From: Aphanocapsa feldmannii 277cV
Lineage (GTDB): Bacteria; Cyanobacteriota; Cyanobacteriia; PCC-6307; Cyanobiaceae
Length of the DNA stretch: 43,597 nt
Direction of reading: 5' to 3'
Assembly (NCBI GenBank): GCA_004768415.1
Contig: SRMO01000054.1
Location: 3,344 to 46,940, forward strand
Positions 1 through 7,738 of the stretch are shown one piece after another. How positions within the stretch are numbered: position 1 is the first letter of the stretch; the number at the start of each line of letters is the position of its first letter. The position numbers and the translations under genes were made by a program. A model generated the notes under the pieces. The model was not told the DNA's origin, did not search any database, and saw only the letters and a program-made list of their open reading frames with translations.

Positions 1-697
1 GGACCTTAGGTTATGCTTCTATACTTTTGTTCGAATTTCAACAAAGCTATCCAATTTAGTATTCTGTTTCTTTGTGCCGGCATACCATTGTCAAAAGTCT
101 TCATGAAATTTCCCCTCGCCACGTCCCAGCAGGCTCGGGCTCACTTCAGTGGCGCTAGAGGTAGCAAAGCCTTCTCCCCTGATGGTGGCCAGGTGCATGG
201 GCAAGGCCGTTGCTGAAACCATCATGGGCAGGTCGCTGAACACCATGCTCGCTGTCTTGCCGCTGCTGCCATTCACCAGGGTTGCTTCGATCTGGCCTAA
301 GTGCTCCACCACCAGCAGGGCGGAAGAAACCGGAAGAGAAACAACGTGTCTCCTCCTCATGCCCTGTGCCATTGAGGCGGATGAAGCTGCCCTGCCAACG
401 GCCCCCATGAGGGCCAATCAGGATCCTGCGGGAGCGGGTCAGCGTTGTGGTGGGCCCGCTCCGGACATGATCCTGCCCCGGCGCAGCATGGCTCCGCCGG
501 GCAGAGCGGATGGTCCGCAACAAGATCAGCAAGGCCATTCCCACCTCTTAGCAGCAGCTTGATGTCGGCAGCCACCGCTTCCAGGGCGGTCAGCAATGAA
601 GCCCTGGCCATCCCCCCGCTTCGGCTTCGATGATGGAGCGGAGCACCAGGTCGAGGGCACTGAGATGGAGCTGAAGCGGAAGGGACTCGCCCTTCCA
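1..697. other. No intact gene; possible decayed coding region
   Basis: The first 100 bases are AT-rich and look intergenic. From about 91 to 697 the minus strand, directly downstream of secG, has overlapping open stretches in three frames that look gene-like piecewise but never join into one protein. They include a helical stretch near 600-690, a hydrophobic Arg-rich stretch near 500-540, and a stretch with RRRHVVSLPV at about 320-350. This pattern fits a frameshifted pseudogene, but GC-rich DNA also makes long chance ORFs. I could not assign a family. A PilZ-like or glycosyltransferase tail was considered, but the expected PilZ DxSxxG motif is missing. Confidence 0.3.
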
Positions 698-931
698 TCA
701 GCCGAGCCAGCCGGCGCTGAGCACCACAGCAAGGACCATGAAGATCATCACCAAGGTCCAGGTCACCTTGTTGAGTGTGTTTTCAGCGCTACGGGCACTG
801 GTGAACATGCTACCGCCGGCTCCAGTCGCCAAGCCGCCCATGCCATCGCCCTTGGGACTGTGCAACAACACCGTGATCACCAGCAGGACGGCAGACGCAG
901 CCCAGATCGAGATGAGGGATGTGGTGACCAT
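698..931 (-). CDS. secG: Preprotein translocase subunit SecG
   Basis: SecG is the small accessory subunit of the SecYEG channel that exports unfolded proteins across the plasma or thylakoid membrane. The 77-residue product has two hydrophobic helices, at about residues 5-22 and 56-75. They are joined by a glycine-rich loop containing HSPKGDGMGG and a FTSARSAEN segment, the typical SecG arrangement and length. I chose the ATG at 931 because it gives the normal SecG N-terminus; the frame stays open upstream but that part is Arg/Pro-rich and not SecG-like. It lies 134 bases downstream of gpmI on the same strand and may share its transcript. The sequence after its stop appears decayed. Confidence 0.9.
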   Translation of the reverse strand: MVTTSLISIWAASAVLLVITVLLHSPKGDGMGGLATGAGGSMFTSARSAENTLNKVTWTLVMIFMVLAVVLSAGWLG

Positions 932-1065
932 CGTGGCAAGGCTGATCGCTTCAAGCTGAGCCAAGCATAGGAGCCGAGGTCCTTCTCGGCTCAGCTGGGC
1001 CGGGAGCGTTGCAGGCTGATCCGGAGGCCGGCGCTGGCCGGGGCCGGGGAACTGGCGCTGTCCGT

Positions 1066-2724
1066 TCAGACGCTCAGGGGCTGTGGAGCCAGGGGCAGTG
1101 GGGCGAAATCGGGGGCTGACACCAGGGAGGTGCCGGTCATCACGGCAGGCACAGGCAGTCCAAGGATCTGCAGCAGGGTAGGCGCCAGATCGGCAAGGCC
1201 ACCGCCTTCGCGCAAGCGCACGTGGTTGCCGTGACCTGGCAGCCTGAGCTTCTCCCCCTCCACGAAGATCAGCGGCACAGGGTTGCAGGTGTGGGCCGTC
1301 CAGGACTTGCCCTGTTCCGACTTCATGGTCTCTGCATTGCCATGGTCTGCCGTGATCAGCAGGGTGCCACCCGCACGGTTGGCTGCCTCCACCAGACGGC
1401 CCACACAACCATCCACCGTCTCGATGGCCTGCATTGCAGCTTGCATCACTCCGGTGTGGCCCACCATGTCGGGGTTGGCGTAATTCACCACGATCAGGGA
1501 GTAAATACCCTTGTTGATGGCAGCTACCACGCCGTCGGTGACGGCCGCGGCGGACATGGAGGGGGCTTTGTCATAGGTTGCCACAAGGGGGGAAGGCACC
1601 AGGTGGCGGTCCTCTCCAGGAAGAGGCTTCTCGTTGCCCCCGTTCATGAAATAGGTGACGTGGGGGTATTTTTCTGTTTCGGCAGTGCGGAACTGGCGTA
1701 GCCCGGCAGAGGAGACCACATCCCCCAGCAGGTGGTTGAGCTCCTGGGGCGGGAAGGCCACAGACACCGGTAAGCCCCGCTCGTACTGGGTGAAAGTGAC
1801 CACATCCAGATCCTTGATGCGCTCCCGTGGGAATGCATCGAAGTCTTCGAGGACCAGGCCTCGCACGATCTGGCGCACCCGATCGGGACGGAGATTGAAG
1901 CAGACGAAACCGTCGCCGGGGCTGAGCACACCGGGGGCGAGACGGACGGGCTCGAGAAACTCATCGCTGATGCCGTCCGCATAGGACGCGGCAATGGCAG
2001 CTGCGGCATCGCTGGCCCCGATGGGCGACTCCTCAGTGAGCAGGCGGTAAGCCTTCTCGATGCGATCCCAGCGGTTGTCGCGGTCCATGGCCCAGTAGCG
2101 GCCGCAGAGGGTGGTGATGCTGCCCACGCCAGCGGCATCGATCTGGCTCTGGAGGGTGGCCAGGTAGCCCTCGGCACTGCGGTCCGGGGTGTCGCGGCCG
2201 TCGGTGAGGGCATGGATGCAGACCTTGCCAAGGCCCCGGGCCCTGGCCCACTGCAGCAGCCCGGCCACATGGTCAACGTGGCTGTGCACGCCGCCGTCAG
2301 AGACCAGGCCAAACAGGTGAAGGGTGCCGCCGTTGGCAACCAGGCGATCGGCGAGGGCGTTGAGGACAGGGTTCCTGGCGATGGATCCGTCCCGAACAGC
2401 CTGGCCGATGCGCACCAGTTCCTGACGAATGATGCGGCCGGCACCGATGGTGAGGTGTCCCACCTCGGAGTTTCCCATCTGACCGTCGGGCAGGCCCACA
2501 TCGCCGCCGCTTGCGCTGACCAGCGTGTGGGGGTAGGCATGCCAGAGGGCATCCATCACCGGTGTGCGGGCCATGTGAATGGCATTGCGGTCATCACCGC
2601 TGCGGTAGCCCCAGCCATCCAGAATCGCCAGCACCACAGGTGCCACACGCGCCTCGGCCTGGAACGACAAGCCTTCCGGCGAGGCGCTGCCGCTGGTCTT
2701 GGTCTGGCTTGGCGCTGCTGTCAC
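1066..2724 (-). CDS. gpmI: 2,3-bisphosphoglycerate-independent phosphoglycerate mutase
   Basis: GpmI interconverts 3- and 2-phosphoglycerate in glycolysis and carbon fixation using two Mn ions and a phosphoserine. The LDGWG motif near the N-terminus carries a metal-binding Asp, [14 protein letters not shown] carries the phosphorylated Ser, and TADHGNAE near the C-terminus holds metal ligands. The frame is open to an ATG at 2829, with another ATG at 2775. I favour the GTG at 2724, giving 552 residues, because the extra upstream residues are Arg/Pro-rich and absent from usual 510-550-residue GpmI proteins. No clear ribosome-binding site decides the start. The gene is divergent from pyrR and precedes secG. 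Confidence 0.93.
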   Translation of the reverse strand: MTAAPSQTKTSGSASPEGLSFQAEARVAPVVLAILDGWGYRSGDDRNAIHMARTPVMDALWHAYPHTLVSASGGDVGLPDGQMGNSEVGHLTIGAGRIIRQELVRIGQAVRDGSIARNPVLNALADRLVANGGTLHLFGLVSDGGVHSHVDHVAGLLQWARARGLGKVCIHALTDGRDTPDRSAEGYLATLQSQIDAAGVGSITTLCGRYWAMDRDNRWDRIEKAYRLLTEESPIGASDAAAAIAASYADGISDEFLEPVRLAPGVLSPGDGFVCFNLRPDRVRQIVRGLVLEDFDAFPRERIKDLDVVTFTQYERGLPVSVAFPPQELNHLLGDVVSSAGLRQFRTAETEKYPHVTYFMNGGNEKPLPGEDRHLVPSPLVATYDKAPSMSAAAVTDGVVAAINKGIYSLIVVNYANPDMVGHTGVMQAAMQAIETVDGCVGRLVEAANRAGGTLLITADHGNAETMKSEQGKSWTAHTCNPVPLIFVEGEKLRLPGHGNHVRLREGGGLADLAPTLLQILGLPVPAVMTGTSLVSAPDFAPLPLAPQPLSV

Positions 2725-2977
2725 CCGGATCCGGCTGTGGGAACGGTTGGGAGGACGTCTGTGTTGAGGCGACATCCTGCGAATCAACCTACACCGGTTG
2801 ATAGCACTGACTTTGGTGGAATCAATCAAGCTGTGATCCTATCCTGACCTCTCTTACTGCTTCGCCACAGCGGCCAGTGGCGCGCTGATGAGCGCACTGG
2901 ATCAGCCGAGCTGTTCTTGCCTCATGCTTCATAGGATGATCCGGTCTGTTGCTCGCACCAGCGTGTCCAGCTCCGCC

Positions 2978-3526
2978 ATGGGCTGCGAAGACCGCCTGGA
3001 ATTGCTCTCGGGGCGGGATCTGAGGCGCACCATCACGCGCCTGGCCAGCCAGATCATCGAATTCTCCGACACCCCGGACGATCTCCTGTTGCTGGGCATA
3101 CCCACCCGTGGCGTGCTGCTTGCCGATGTGTTGGGCAAGGAGCTGGAAGCGTTGCTGGGGCTTCCCGTCGAGGTGGGCAGCCTTGACCCCACCTTTCACC
3201 GCGACGACCTGGAGAGCAGGCCTACCCGGCTGCCCCAGGCCACTGAGCTGCCGACGAGTGTCGATGGCCGCCATGTTGTGCTGGTGGATGATGTGGTCTT
3301 CACAGGCCGCACCACCCGGGCCGCCATCGAGGCGCTGCTGGCCTGGGGCCGTCCCCAGGCTGTGCGGTTGCTGGTCATGGTGGATAGAGGCCACCGCGAG
3401 TTGCCGATCCAGCCGGACTTCTGTGGCCGGGTGGTGCCTACCCGCCGCAGTGAATTTATCCAGCTGAAGCTACAGCCAGTGGATGCGGAAGAAGGCGTCT
3501 TCCTGCTGCGCCAACCCCCAGGCTGA
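2978..3526 (+). CDS. pyrR: Bifunctional pyr operon regulator / uracil phosphoribosyltransferase PyrR
   Basis: PyrR-family proteins bind PRPP and UMP; they have uracil phosphoribosyltransferase activity and in some bacteria attenuate pyrimidine operons. The signature PRPP loop VVLVDDVVFTGRTTRAAIEA sits in the middle of the protein, preceded by a GIPTRG motif and followed by LVMVDRGHRELPI, all typical of PyrR. Starting at ATG 2978 gives 182 residues, the family norm; upstream ATGs at 2888, 2924 and 2936 would add a Cys/Ser-rich tail that PyrR does not have. No pyrimidine gene is adjacent, so an attenuator role here is unsupported and an enzyme role is as likely. Confidence 0.9.
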   Translation: MGCEDRLELLSGRDLRRTITRLASQIIEFSDTPDDLLLLGIPTRGVLLADVLGKELEALLGLPVEVGSLDPTFHRDDLESRPTRLPQATELPTSVDGRHVVLVDDVVFTGRTTRAAIEALLAWGRPQAVRLLVMVDRGHRELPIQPDFCGRVVPTRRSEFIQLKLQPVDAEEGVFLLRQPPG

Positions 3527-3628
3527 AGCAACGGTGCACGGCGTACAGTTTCCGATGACTGTCGGAAAAGGGGTTTGCTCCTGTTGCCATGTAAGCTGAG
3601 CTTGTTGAAGGTAGCCTTGACGGCCGAC

Positions 3629-4555
3629 TCAGGCTGGCAGGTGTTGCTCGACCTGAAGATCCCGCTCCATCAAGGCCTTCACCGCACCGGCCGGGGTGTT
3701 GCGCTGCTCCATGAGCTCCAGCACCTGCCTGGCGATTGGCACAGGGAAGCCGTGACAGGAGGCAAGCTCGGTGACGGCTCGGGTGGTGGCGCAACCTTCC
3801 ACGGTGCTTTCGCAGCGGGCCAGGGCCTCCGCGGCGCTCGCTCCCTGGCCCATGGCCAGCCCGAAGCGATAGTTGCGGCTCAGGGGACTGTTGGCAGTGG
3901 CCAGCAAATCCCCCAGGCCGGCCAGACCAAAGAGGGTTTCCGGCTGACCACCCATCACCTCGATCACGCTGGCCATCTCTGCCAGGCCGCGGCAGAGGAG
4001 AGAAGCCTTGGCATTGGCACCCAATGAGAGACCATCACTGACCCCGGCGGCAATCGCCATGACGTTCTTGAGAGCAGCGGCCACTTCAGTGCCGATCGGA
4101 TCGTCGTTGCGATAGATCCGCAGCTGATCCGAGCTGAGGGCTTTCTGCAGTTCCTCGCCAAGTGCGCCATCCTCGCCGGCAAGCACGGTGGCGGCGGGAA
4201 GACCTTTGCTGAGCTCCACCGAGAGGTTCGGGCCACTGAGCACCAGACCCCGCAGTGTTGGACAGTGTTGTCGCCAGAGCATCAGGGCGGTGGCCAGGCT
4301 TCCGGGCGCAATGCCCTTGCTGCAGCTGATCAGGGGCAGTCCTCTGCCGAGTGGTTCTGCCAGTCGAGCGGCCAGCTGTGGAACCCCCGCCATGGAAACC
4401 GCACTCACCACCAGATCGGCGTCCCTGAGGGCATCCACGGGGTCGCCCCCCAGGCTTCGACTCCAGCCCTGGACCGAATGGCCGTTGCGTTCAATCAGCT
4501 GACGCAGGCAACGGCCCCAGAGGCCGAGACCAAGCAAGGTGACTGTAAGTGGCAT
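3629..4555 (-). CDS. gpsA: NAD(P)H-dependent glycerol-3-phosphate dehydrogenase
   Basis: GpsA reduces dihydroxyacetone phosphate to sn-glycerol-3-phosphate for membrane lipid synthesis. The 308-residue protein starts with a Rossmann dinucleotide loop, LLGLGLWGRCL, then has SCSKGI, LSGPNLSVE, the catalytic-lysine segment AALKNVMAIAAG and GLAGLGDLLATA. All are hallmarks of the family. The canonical loop is usually GxGxWGTALA; here the second half is divergent (GRCLRQL), as in other short cyanobacterial forms. It converges with pyrR, leaving a 102-base gap. The ATG at 4555 overlaps a weak opposite-strand ORF by seven bases. Confidence 0.93.
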   Translation of the reverse strand: MPLTVTLLGLGLWGRCLRQLIERNGHSVQGWSRSLGGDPVDALRDADLVVSAVSMAGVPQLAARLAEPLGRGLPLISCSKGIAPGSLATALMLWRQHCPTLRGLVLSGPNLSVELSKGLPAATVLAGEDGALGEELQKALSSDQLRIYRNDDPIGTEVAAALKNVMAIAAGVSDGLSLGANAKASLLCRGLAEMASVIEVMGGQPETLFGLAGLGDLLATANSPLSRNYRFGLAMGQGASAAEALARCESTVEGCATTRAVTELASCHGFPVPIARQVLELMEQRNTPAGAVKALMERDLQVEQHLPA

Positions 4556-5085
4556 CCCAGGTGCTGGTTGTGACTTGTGATGGTCCCCCCATCCTGCGGG
4601 ACAACCCCCGCCCCGGGCCGTGGAGCAGCTGCAGCCCCAGAATCTGGCCTGGAGGACGCCCTTCCTTGTTCTCCTCCCTGCTGCGGCACTGGTGCGCCAT
4701 CAGCGGTGAACCACTTCCCCGCCACGATGGGGCGGCGTTGGTGGTGAAGATCAGCCCGCTGGCGCCGCCGCCCAGGCCGCAGCCGACGCTGGTGGAGATG
4801 CTGCAGCTGCATGGGCGGGGCATCGTCAGCGGCGGCGTCCTGCTGCGGGAGGAGCGGCAGACTACCTATGCCGATCCCCTTTACAGAGGCTCTCTATTCA
4901 CCATGGTGGATTCCAATACCACCCTGAATTACCCCCTGGAGAGAAGTCAGAGTTGGAGAGATCACGACAGTAGTAGATGCCACGCACGCGGCCGTAACCA
5001 CTATCTTTCTTTTCCCGGGTCGTTGAGGTGCCATGTCTTGTCTTTGGCATTCTTGACATCAACCTTGACGACGATCTTTGCCTGA
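4549..5085 (+). CDS. Orphan open reading frame, unrecognised, possibly decayed
   Basis: This frame is open for 178 codons, but only about 4630-4870 looks coding. That part has GC-rich third positions and plausible segments such as GAALVVKISPLAPPP and TLVEMLQLHGRGIVSGG. The remainder is compositionally different, lower in GC, and overlaps a broken minus-strand gene at 4898-5279. I recognise no family. The first codons overlap the start of gpsA on the other strand. It may be the remains of a gene whose end was replaced, or a chance ORF. Confidence 0.25.
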   Translation: MASQVLVVTCDGPPILRDNPRPGPWSSCSPRIWPGGRPSLFSSLLRHWCAISGEPLPRHDGAALVVKISPLAPPPRPQPTLVEMLQLHGRGIVSGGVLLREERQTTYADPLYRGSLFTMVDSNTTLNYPLERSQSWRDHDSSRCHARGRNHYLSFPGSLRCHVLSLAFLTSTLTTIFA

Positions 5086-5279
5086 TCACTGCACAGGTTG
5101 CCTGCACAGGCCTGTCAACGCGGACTCCAGACTGAATGGCACTTATTCTTGTAACCACCTTCCATACAAGGTGCTTCTTCGGGGCGGATTCATTGACTTC
5201 TTTCGCATGATGCAAGCACAGGACTGCTTGTAGCCGTCAACAGTGTCAGCACCACTGCAAGCCTACTGGTCAACTTCAT
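4898..5279 (-). pseudogene. Broken gene for a small secreted Cys-containing protein
   Basis: An ATG at 5279 opens a textbook Sec signal peptide: MKLTSR, a hydrophobic core, then SSPVLA followed by SCERSQ. The same frame is interrupted by TGA at 5190-5192 and TGA at 5115-5117. Protein-like sequence continues between and after the stops, including CMEGGYKNKC, ACAGNLCSDQAK and VVKVDVKNAKDKTWHLNDPG. A TAG at 5001-5003 ends the frame. Shifting frame in the A-rich run just before it gives SGYGRVRGIYYCRDLSNSDF and a stop at 4898. The regular Cys spacing in a continuous frame argues this was one exported protein of about 125 residues. I do not recognise the family. Two nonsense codons plus a frameshift make decay the simplest reading. 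Confidence 0.6.
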
Positions 5280-5521
5280 GGCTCTGAATTTGCATTTGGC
5301 TAATGAAAAACGTAAATTATGCTAGGTGAAAATAGATCACTAGGCCAAATTTTTTATATATCTTAACAGCGTATTCTGATGAAAGTTAAGGCTTGTACTG
5401 GATCATAGGGAAATTCTGGAAAACCTTTGCCTGCTCTGAAGTCCACCTGGAGACCGCACTCGCTGGCTGTCAATGCAGAGTCGATCACAGCCTTATCATG
5501 GCTGCTTCTGTCATAGCTGCT
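5280..5521. other. AT-rich intergenic region
   Basis: About 240 bases of lower-GC DNA lie between the broken secreted-protein gene and the HTH-like gene. It includes an AT tract around 5348-5362. It may once have held the promoter of the broken gene. I see no RNA gene or clear promoter. Confidence 0.4.
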
Positions 5522-5854
5522 TCAGGTGGCATCCAGGCGGATCTGATTGAGCAGAAGATCCAGCTGAAGCTCCACATCCTCGGGCTTGACCCCAGTCAGC
5601 CCGGACTGACCAACACCCCCATCTCTGGCCCAGACTGCCTCAACGGCACAAAGGCACTCCGCAACGGCGGCCAGACCCTCCTTACGACGTATCAGGACCA
5701 GCTCCTCCAGCAGGGACAGCATGCGTGTGGAAGTCAGGCCGAGTGCACGAGCCAGATCCGACTGATTGCGGCCGGACACCCGCAGCCACTCCTTCAGGAA
5801 CGCCTGCAGTTGCTCAAGTTCGTCGGGGCCGAGTGTGGTGCTCCTGGGTTCCAT
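5522..5854 (-). CDS. Small helix-turn-helix-like protein downstream of a sigma factor
   Basis: The 110-residue product contains ELEQLQAFLKEWLRVSGR followed by NQSDLARALGLTSTRMLSLL, which reads like the helix-turn-helix of an XRE-type regulator. A second helical part follows (GLAAVAECLCAVEAVW), then a Leu/Asp-rich tail. I chose the ATG at 5854 (MEPRSTTL) because the 38 upstream in-frame residues (to 5968) are unlike a normal N-terminus. It lies 138 bases downstream of the sigma factor gene on the same strand and may be cotranscribed. Similar small proteins are, to my recollection, widespread in cyanobacteria, with unknown function. A role in transcriptional control or partnership with the sigma factor is inference. 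Confidence 0.65.
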   Translation of the reverse strand: MEPRSTTLGPDELEQLQAFLKEWLRVSGRNQSDLARALGLTSTRMLSLLEELVLIRRKEGLAAVAECLCAVEAVWARDGGVGQSGLTGVKPEDVELQLDLLLNQIRLDAT

Positions 5855-5992
5855 GGCAGGGCTGCTGTCCTTCTCACACTGCCATTCTCTGCGTCGGAAC
5901 GACAGCTGATCCCCAATAACAAAGCCCTGCCTAAGCTGGTCCCATCCTGTTCTGACTGCCCAGTTCACAGCTGCGCCGATCAGTCGGCGCAG

Positions 5993-6892
5993 TCAGGTGG
6001 CTTCCACCAACCCGGACTGAACACCGGCACGGCGCAGCTTGTGCAGAGCACGCTGCACCACTTGACGGCAGTACTCGCGGTTGCAGCTCATCTGCCGTGC
6101 CACCTCGGCCAGGGTACGCCACTCATTGGTGCCATCGAGTCCAAAGCGGAGCATCACCACCGTGCGCTCCCTGAGAGTGAGGCTGGCCCGATCCAGCAGA
6201 GCCCAGACCGATGCGCTGCGCTCCTGCTGCTCCACTTGCTCAACCGGTGAGATCGCTTCCGAGGGCAGCACGTCCACAAGTTCGGAAAGGTCGGATTTCG
6301 ACTTCACCAGGCCATGCAGGCTGATCGTAATACTGCGCCACTCACAGCTGAGCAGTTCCTCCACCTCCTCCACGGGACAGTCCAGTACCTCTGCCAGTTC
6401 AGCTGATGCTGGGTGGCGACCATTGCACTGCAGTAGACGCGCCTTGGCCGCTCGTAACTTGGTCAGCTTCTCATTCACATTGACAGGAATGCGAATCGTG
6501 CGGCTCTGGGTGGACAGGGCACGGTTCAGGCCCTGGCGAATCCACCAATAGGCATAAGTGCTGAAACGATGGCCCCGTGTGGGATCGTATCTCTCCACAG
6601 CCCTCGCCAAGCCGAGGGTGCCTTCCTGAATGAGATCGGAAAGATCAAGACCTTTGCCTCGGTAGCGCTTGGCCAGATTGACCACCAGCCGCAGATTGGC
6701 AGTGATCATCTTGTTTTTGGCATGCTCACCCTGGCGCAGCACCTTGTGCTGCTCAGGTGAGTAGCCGGCGTTGCACTGTCCCTGCAGCCTCACGGCAGCC
6801 TGCACCTTCCGACCAAGCAGGAGCTCCTCTGCTGGAGTGAGCAACTTATGGCGTCCAATCTCGCTGAGATAGGTGCTGAGGGAACTGACCAC
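5993..6892 (-). CDS. Sigma-70 family RNA polymerase sigma factor (group 2 type)
   Basis: This 299-residue protein has regions 1.2 to 4.2 of a primary-like sigma factor without the long N-terminal extension, as in cyanobacterial group 2 alternative sigmas. YLSEIGRHKLLTPAEE is region 1.2. Region 2 contains NLRLVVNLAKRYRGKGLDL, DLIQEGTLGLARAVERYDP, and FSTYAYWWIRQGLNRAL (2.3-2.4). SRTIRIPVN begins region 3. Region 4.2 is TLAEVARQMSCNREYCRQVV, where the usual VTRERIRQIE recognition helix is CNREYCRQVV. That may alter -35 selectivity, although picocyanobacterial sigmas often diverge here. The start is GTG at 6892. A small HTH-like gene follows downstream. Confidence 0.92.
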   Translation of the reverse strand: MVSSLSTYLSEIGRHKLLTPAEELLLGRKVQAAVRLQGQCNAGYSPEQHKVLRQGEHAKNKMITANLRLVVNLAKRYRGKGLDLSDLIQEGTLGLARAVERYDPTRGHRFSTYAYWWIRQGLNRALSTQSRTIRIPVNVNEKLTKLRAAKARLLQCNGRHPASAELAEVLDCPVEEVEELLSCEWRSITISLHGLVKSKSDLSELVDVLPSEAISPVEQVEQQERSASVWALLDRASLTLRERTVVMLRFGLDGTNEWRTLAEVARQMSCNREYCRQVVQRALHKLRRAGVQSGLVEAT

Positions 6893-6974
6893 GCCTTCAG
6901 AGCTGGTTCATGAAATGTAGGAGCTGATTTGCTATTGCCTAGAAGTTCCAGAATGCTTTTGGGATTGATCCAAA

Positions 6975-6995
6975 CTCGAGGGCACCCTGAAAAAT
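6975..6995 (+). repeat. Imperfect 21-base repeat, copy 1
   Basis: The sequence ctcgagggcaccctgaaaaa (plus a final t) matches the copy at 7118-7138 at 17 of 21 positions in the same orientation. Its reverse complement also resembles the motif at 42656-42672. It could be an insertion-sequence end or a short dispersed repeat. Confidence 0.5.
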
Positions 6996-7081
6996 CAACC
7001 TATGGGGCCTTTCCAAAAATGGCTGTGGAGACTATTACGAAAATTAGATAAAATCTGTATAACTGAAAAAATGAACTATTT

Positions 7082-7099
7082 CAAGGCCGAAAAGCCTTG
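7082..7099 (+). repeat. Perfect small hairpin between the two repeats
   Basis: CAAGGC, loop CGAAAA, GCCTTG forms a 6-bp stem in otherwise AT-rich DNA. It is not followed by a T-run on the plus strand and follows no gene end, so a terminator is unlikely. It may belong to the mobile-element debris around it. Confidence 0.4.
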
Positions 7100-7117
7100 C
7101 TATCGCTAGCCACCGAA

Positions 7118-7138
7118 TTCGAGGGCATCTCGAAAAAT
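7118..7138 (+). repeat. Imperfect 21-base repeat, copy 2
   Basis: The sequence ttcgagggcatctcgaaaaa (plus t) is the second copy, 143 bases after the first. The inverted form ATTTTTCGAGATGCCCT closely matches ATTTTTCGAGGTACCCT at 42656-42672: 15 of 17 bases, with two purine transitions. Sharing a terminal-repeat-like motif between two degraded patches of the window suggests a common mobile element. Confidence 0.5.
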
Positions 7139-7451
7139 TGCTTCTTTTTTCTTGCCGAAACCCCCTGCTGGCCTCGCGATCCCTTGCAGCTACTGGTGCC
7201 TTCATGGCAACAGGCGATCCCACAGGGGTAGGAGAACAGGGAACCGCAGTGAGCAGCTGCTCGCGGTGGGAGACCCAGCACCAGGCCAGACCCGATCGCA
7301 CAGGCGGCACTGCAGGGTGCCCTGGGCAGTGACGTAGACAGGACGCAGGGCCTTGGGACTCGCCGGACTTGCCGCACTCCGATCCACCCCCGCTAGCATC
7401 AACCCTCACCTGGCCCCCGGTTCCGGCCGGCTCCGTGGATGGTGTCCGTGG

Positions 7452-7661
7452 ATGGTGAACGATCTGCTCGCGTTGCCCCTGGCGGAGCGGTTGGAACTGG
7501 TACGGACCCTGTGGGATTCGATGGCTGCCGATCAGATCGGCCCACCGTTGAGCGAGGCCGAACGTCAGCTGATCGATCAGCGCCTTGATGCGCTGCTGGC
7601 CGATGGCGATCATGGCCGCGATGCCTTTGCGCTGCTGGATGACCTGGAGCAGCCGCTCTGA
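7452..7661 (+). CDS. Addiction-module antitoxin, PF09720-like
   Basis: The ATG at 7452 gives a 69-residue acidic protein beginning MVNDLLALPLAERLELVRTL and continuing WDSM, with LSEAERQLIDQRLDALLADG in the second half. This matches the short unstable antitoxin family (addiction module component, Unstab_antitox), usually paired with a RelE/ParE toxin. In-frame codons upstream to 7353 are not conserved-looking and are left out. The next ATG, 2 bases after its stop, begins the toxin remnant. With the toxin truncated, this antitoxin is probably an orphan. It could still neutralise related toxins elsewhere in the genome, which is inference. Confidence 0.75.
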   Translation: MVNDLLALPLAERLELVRTLWDSMAADQIGPPLSEAERQLIDQRLDALLADGDHGRDAFALLDDLEQPL

Positions 7662-7663
7662 GC

Positions 7664-7738
7664 ATGTCCCTGCAGATCAGGGAGGAGGCCCGCCTCGACA
7701 TCGAAGCAGCGGCGCGCTCCTTCAACCCCACCGAACCC
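7664..7738 (+). pseudogene. Truncated RelE/ParE-type toxin N-terminus
   Basis: Two bases after the antitoxin stop, MSLQIREEARLDIEAAAR matches the first strand and helix of RelE/ParE-family toxins (typically about 90-100 residues). After roughly 19 residues the similarity ends in this frame, and the sequence runs through SFNPTEPL into the DUF4336 protein. The toxin core and its C-terminal catalytic residues are missing, so no toxin activity is expected. The short remnant now supplies a start codon and N-terminal extension to the downstream gene. Confidence 0.6.

Larger units (their letters stand above)
6893..7451. other. Intergenic region, partly AT-rich, with repeats
   Basis: No convincing gene lies between the sigma factor and the antitoxin. 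The part from about 6905 to 7145 is AT-rich compared with the rest of the window. It carries two similar 21-base repeats (6975 and 7118) and a perfect 6-bp stem hairpin (7082-7099). The part from 7150 to 7451 is GC-rich with no recognisable product on either strand. The region resembles debris of a lost mobile element, but no transposase remnant could be recognised. Confidence 0.45.

Noticed and set aside
91-417. PilZ domain suggested by RRRHVVSLPV
   Set aside because: The second PilZ motif (D/N-x-S-x-x-G) is missing and the surrounding frame is not conserved-looking.
5115-5192. In-frame TGA codons as selenocysteine
   Set aside because: No SECIS-like hairpin could be recognised, cyanobacteria of this type are not known to use selenocysteine, and a further frameshift points to decay.
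6975-7138. CRISPR-like repeats
   Set aside because: Only two imperfect copies with a long, structured spacer and no cas genes.
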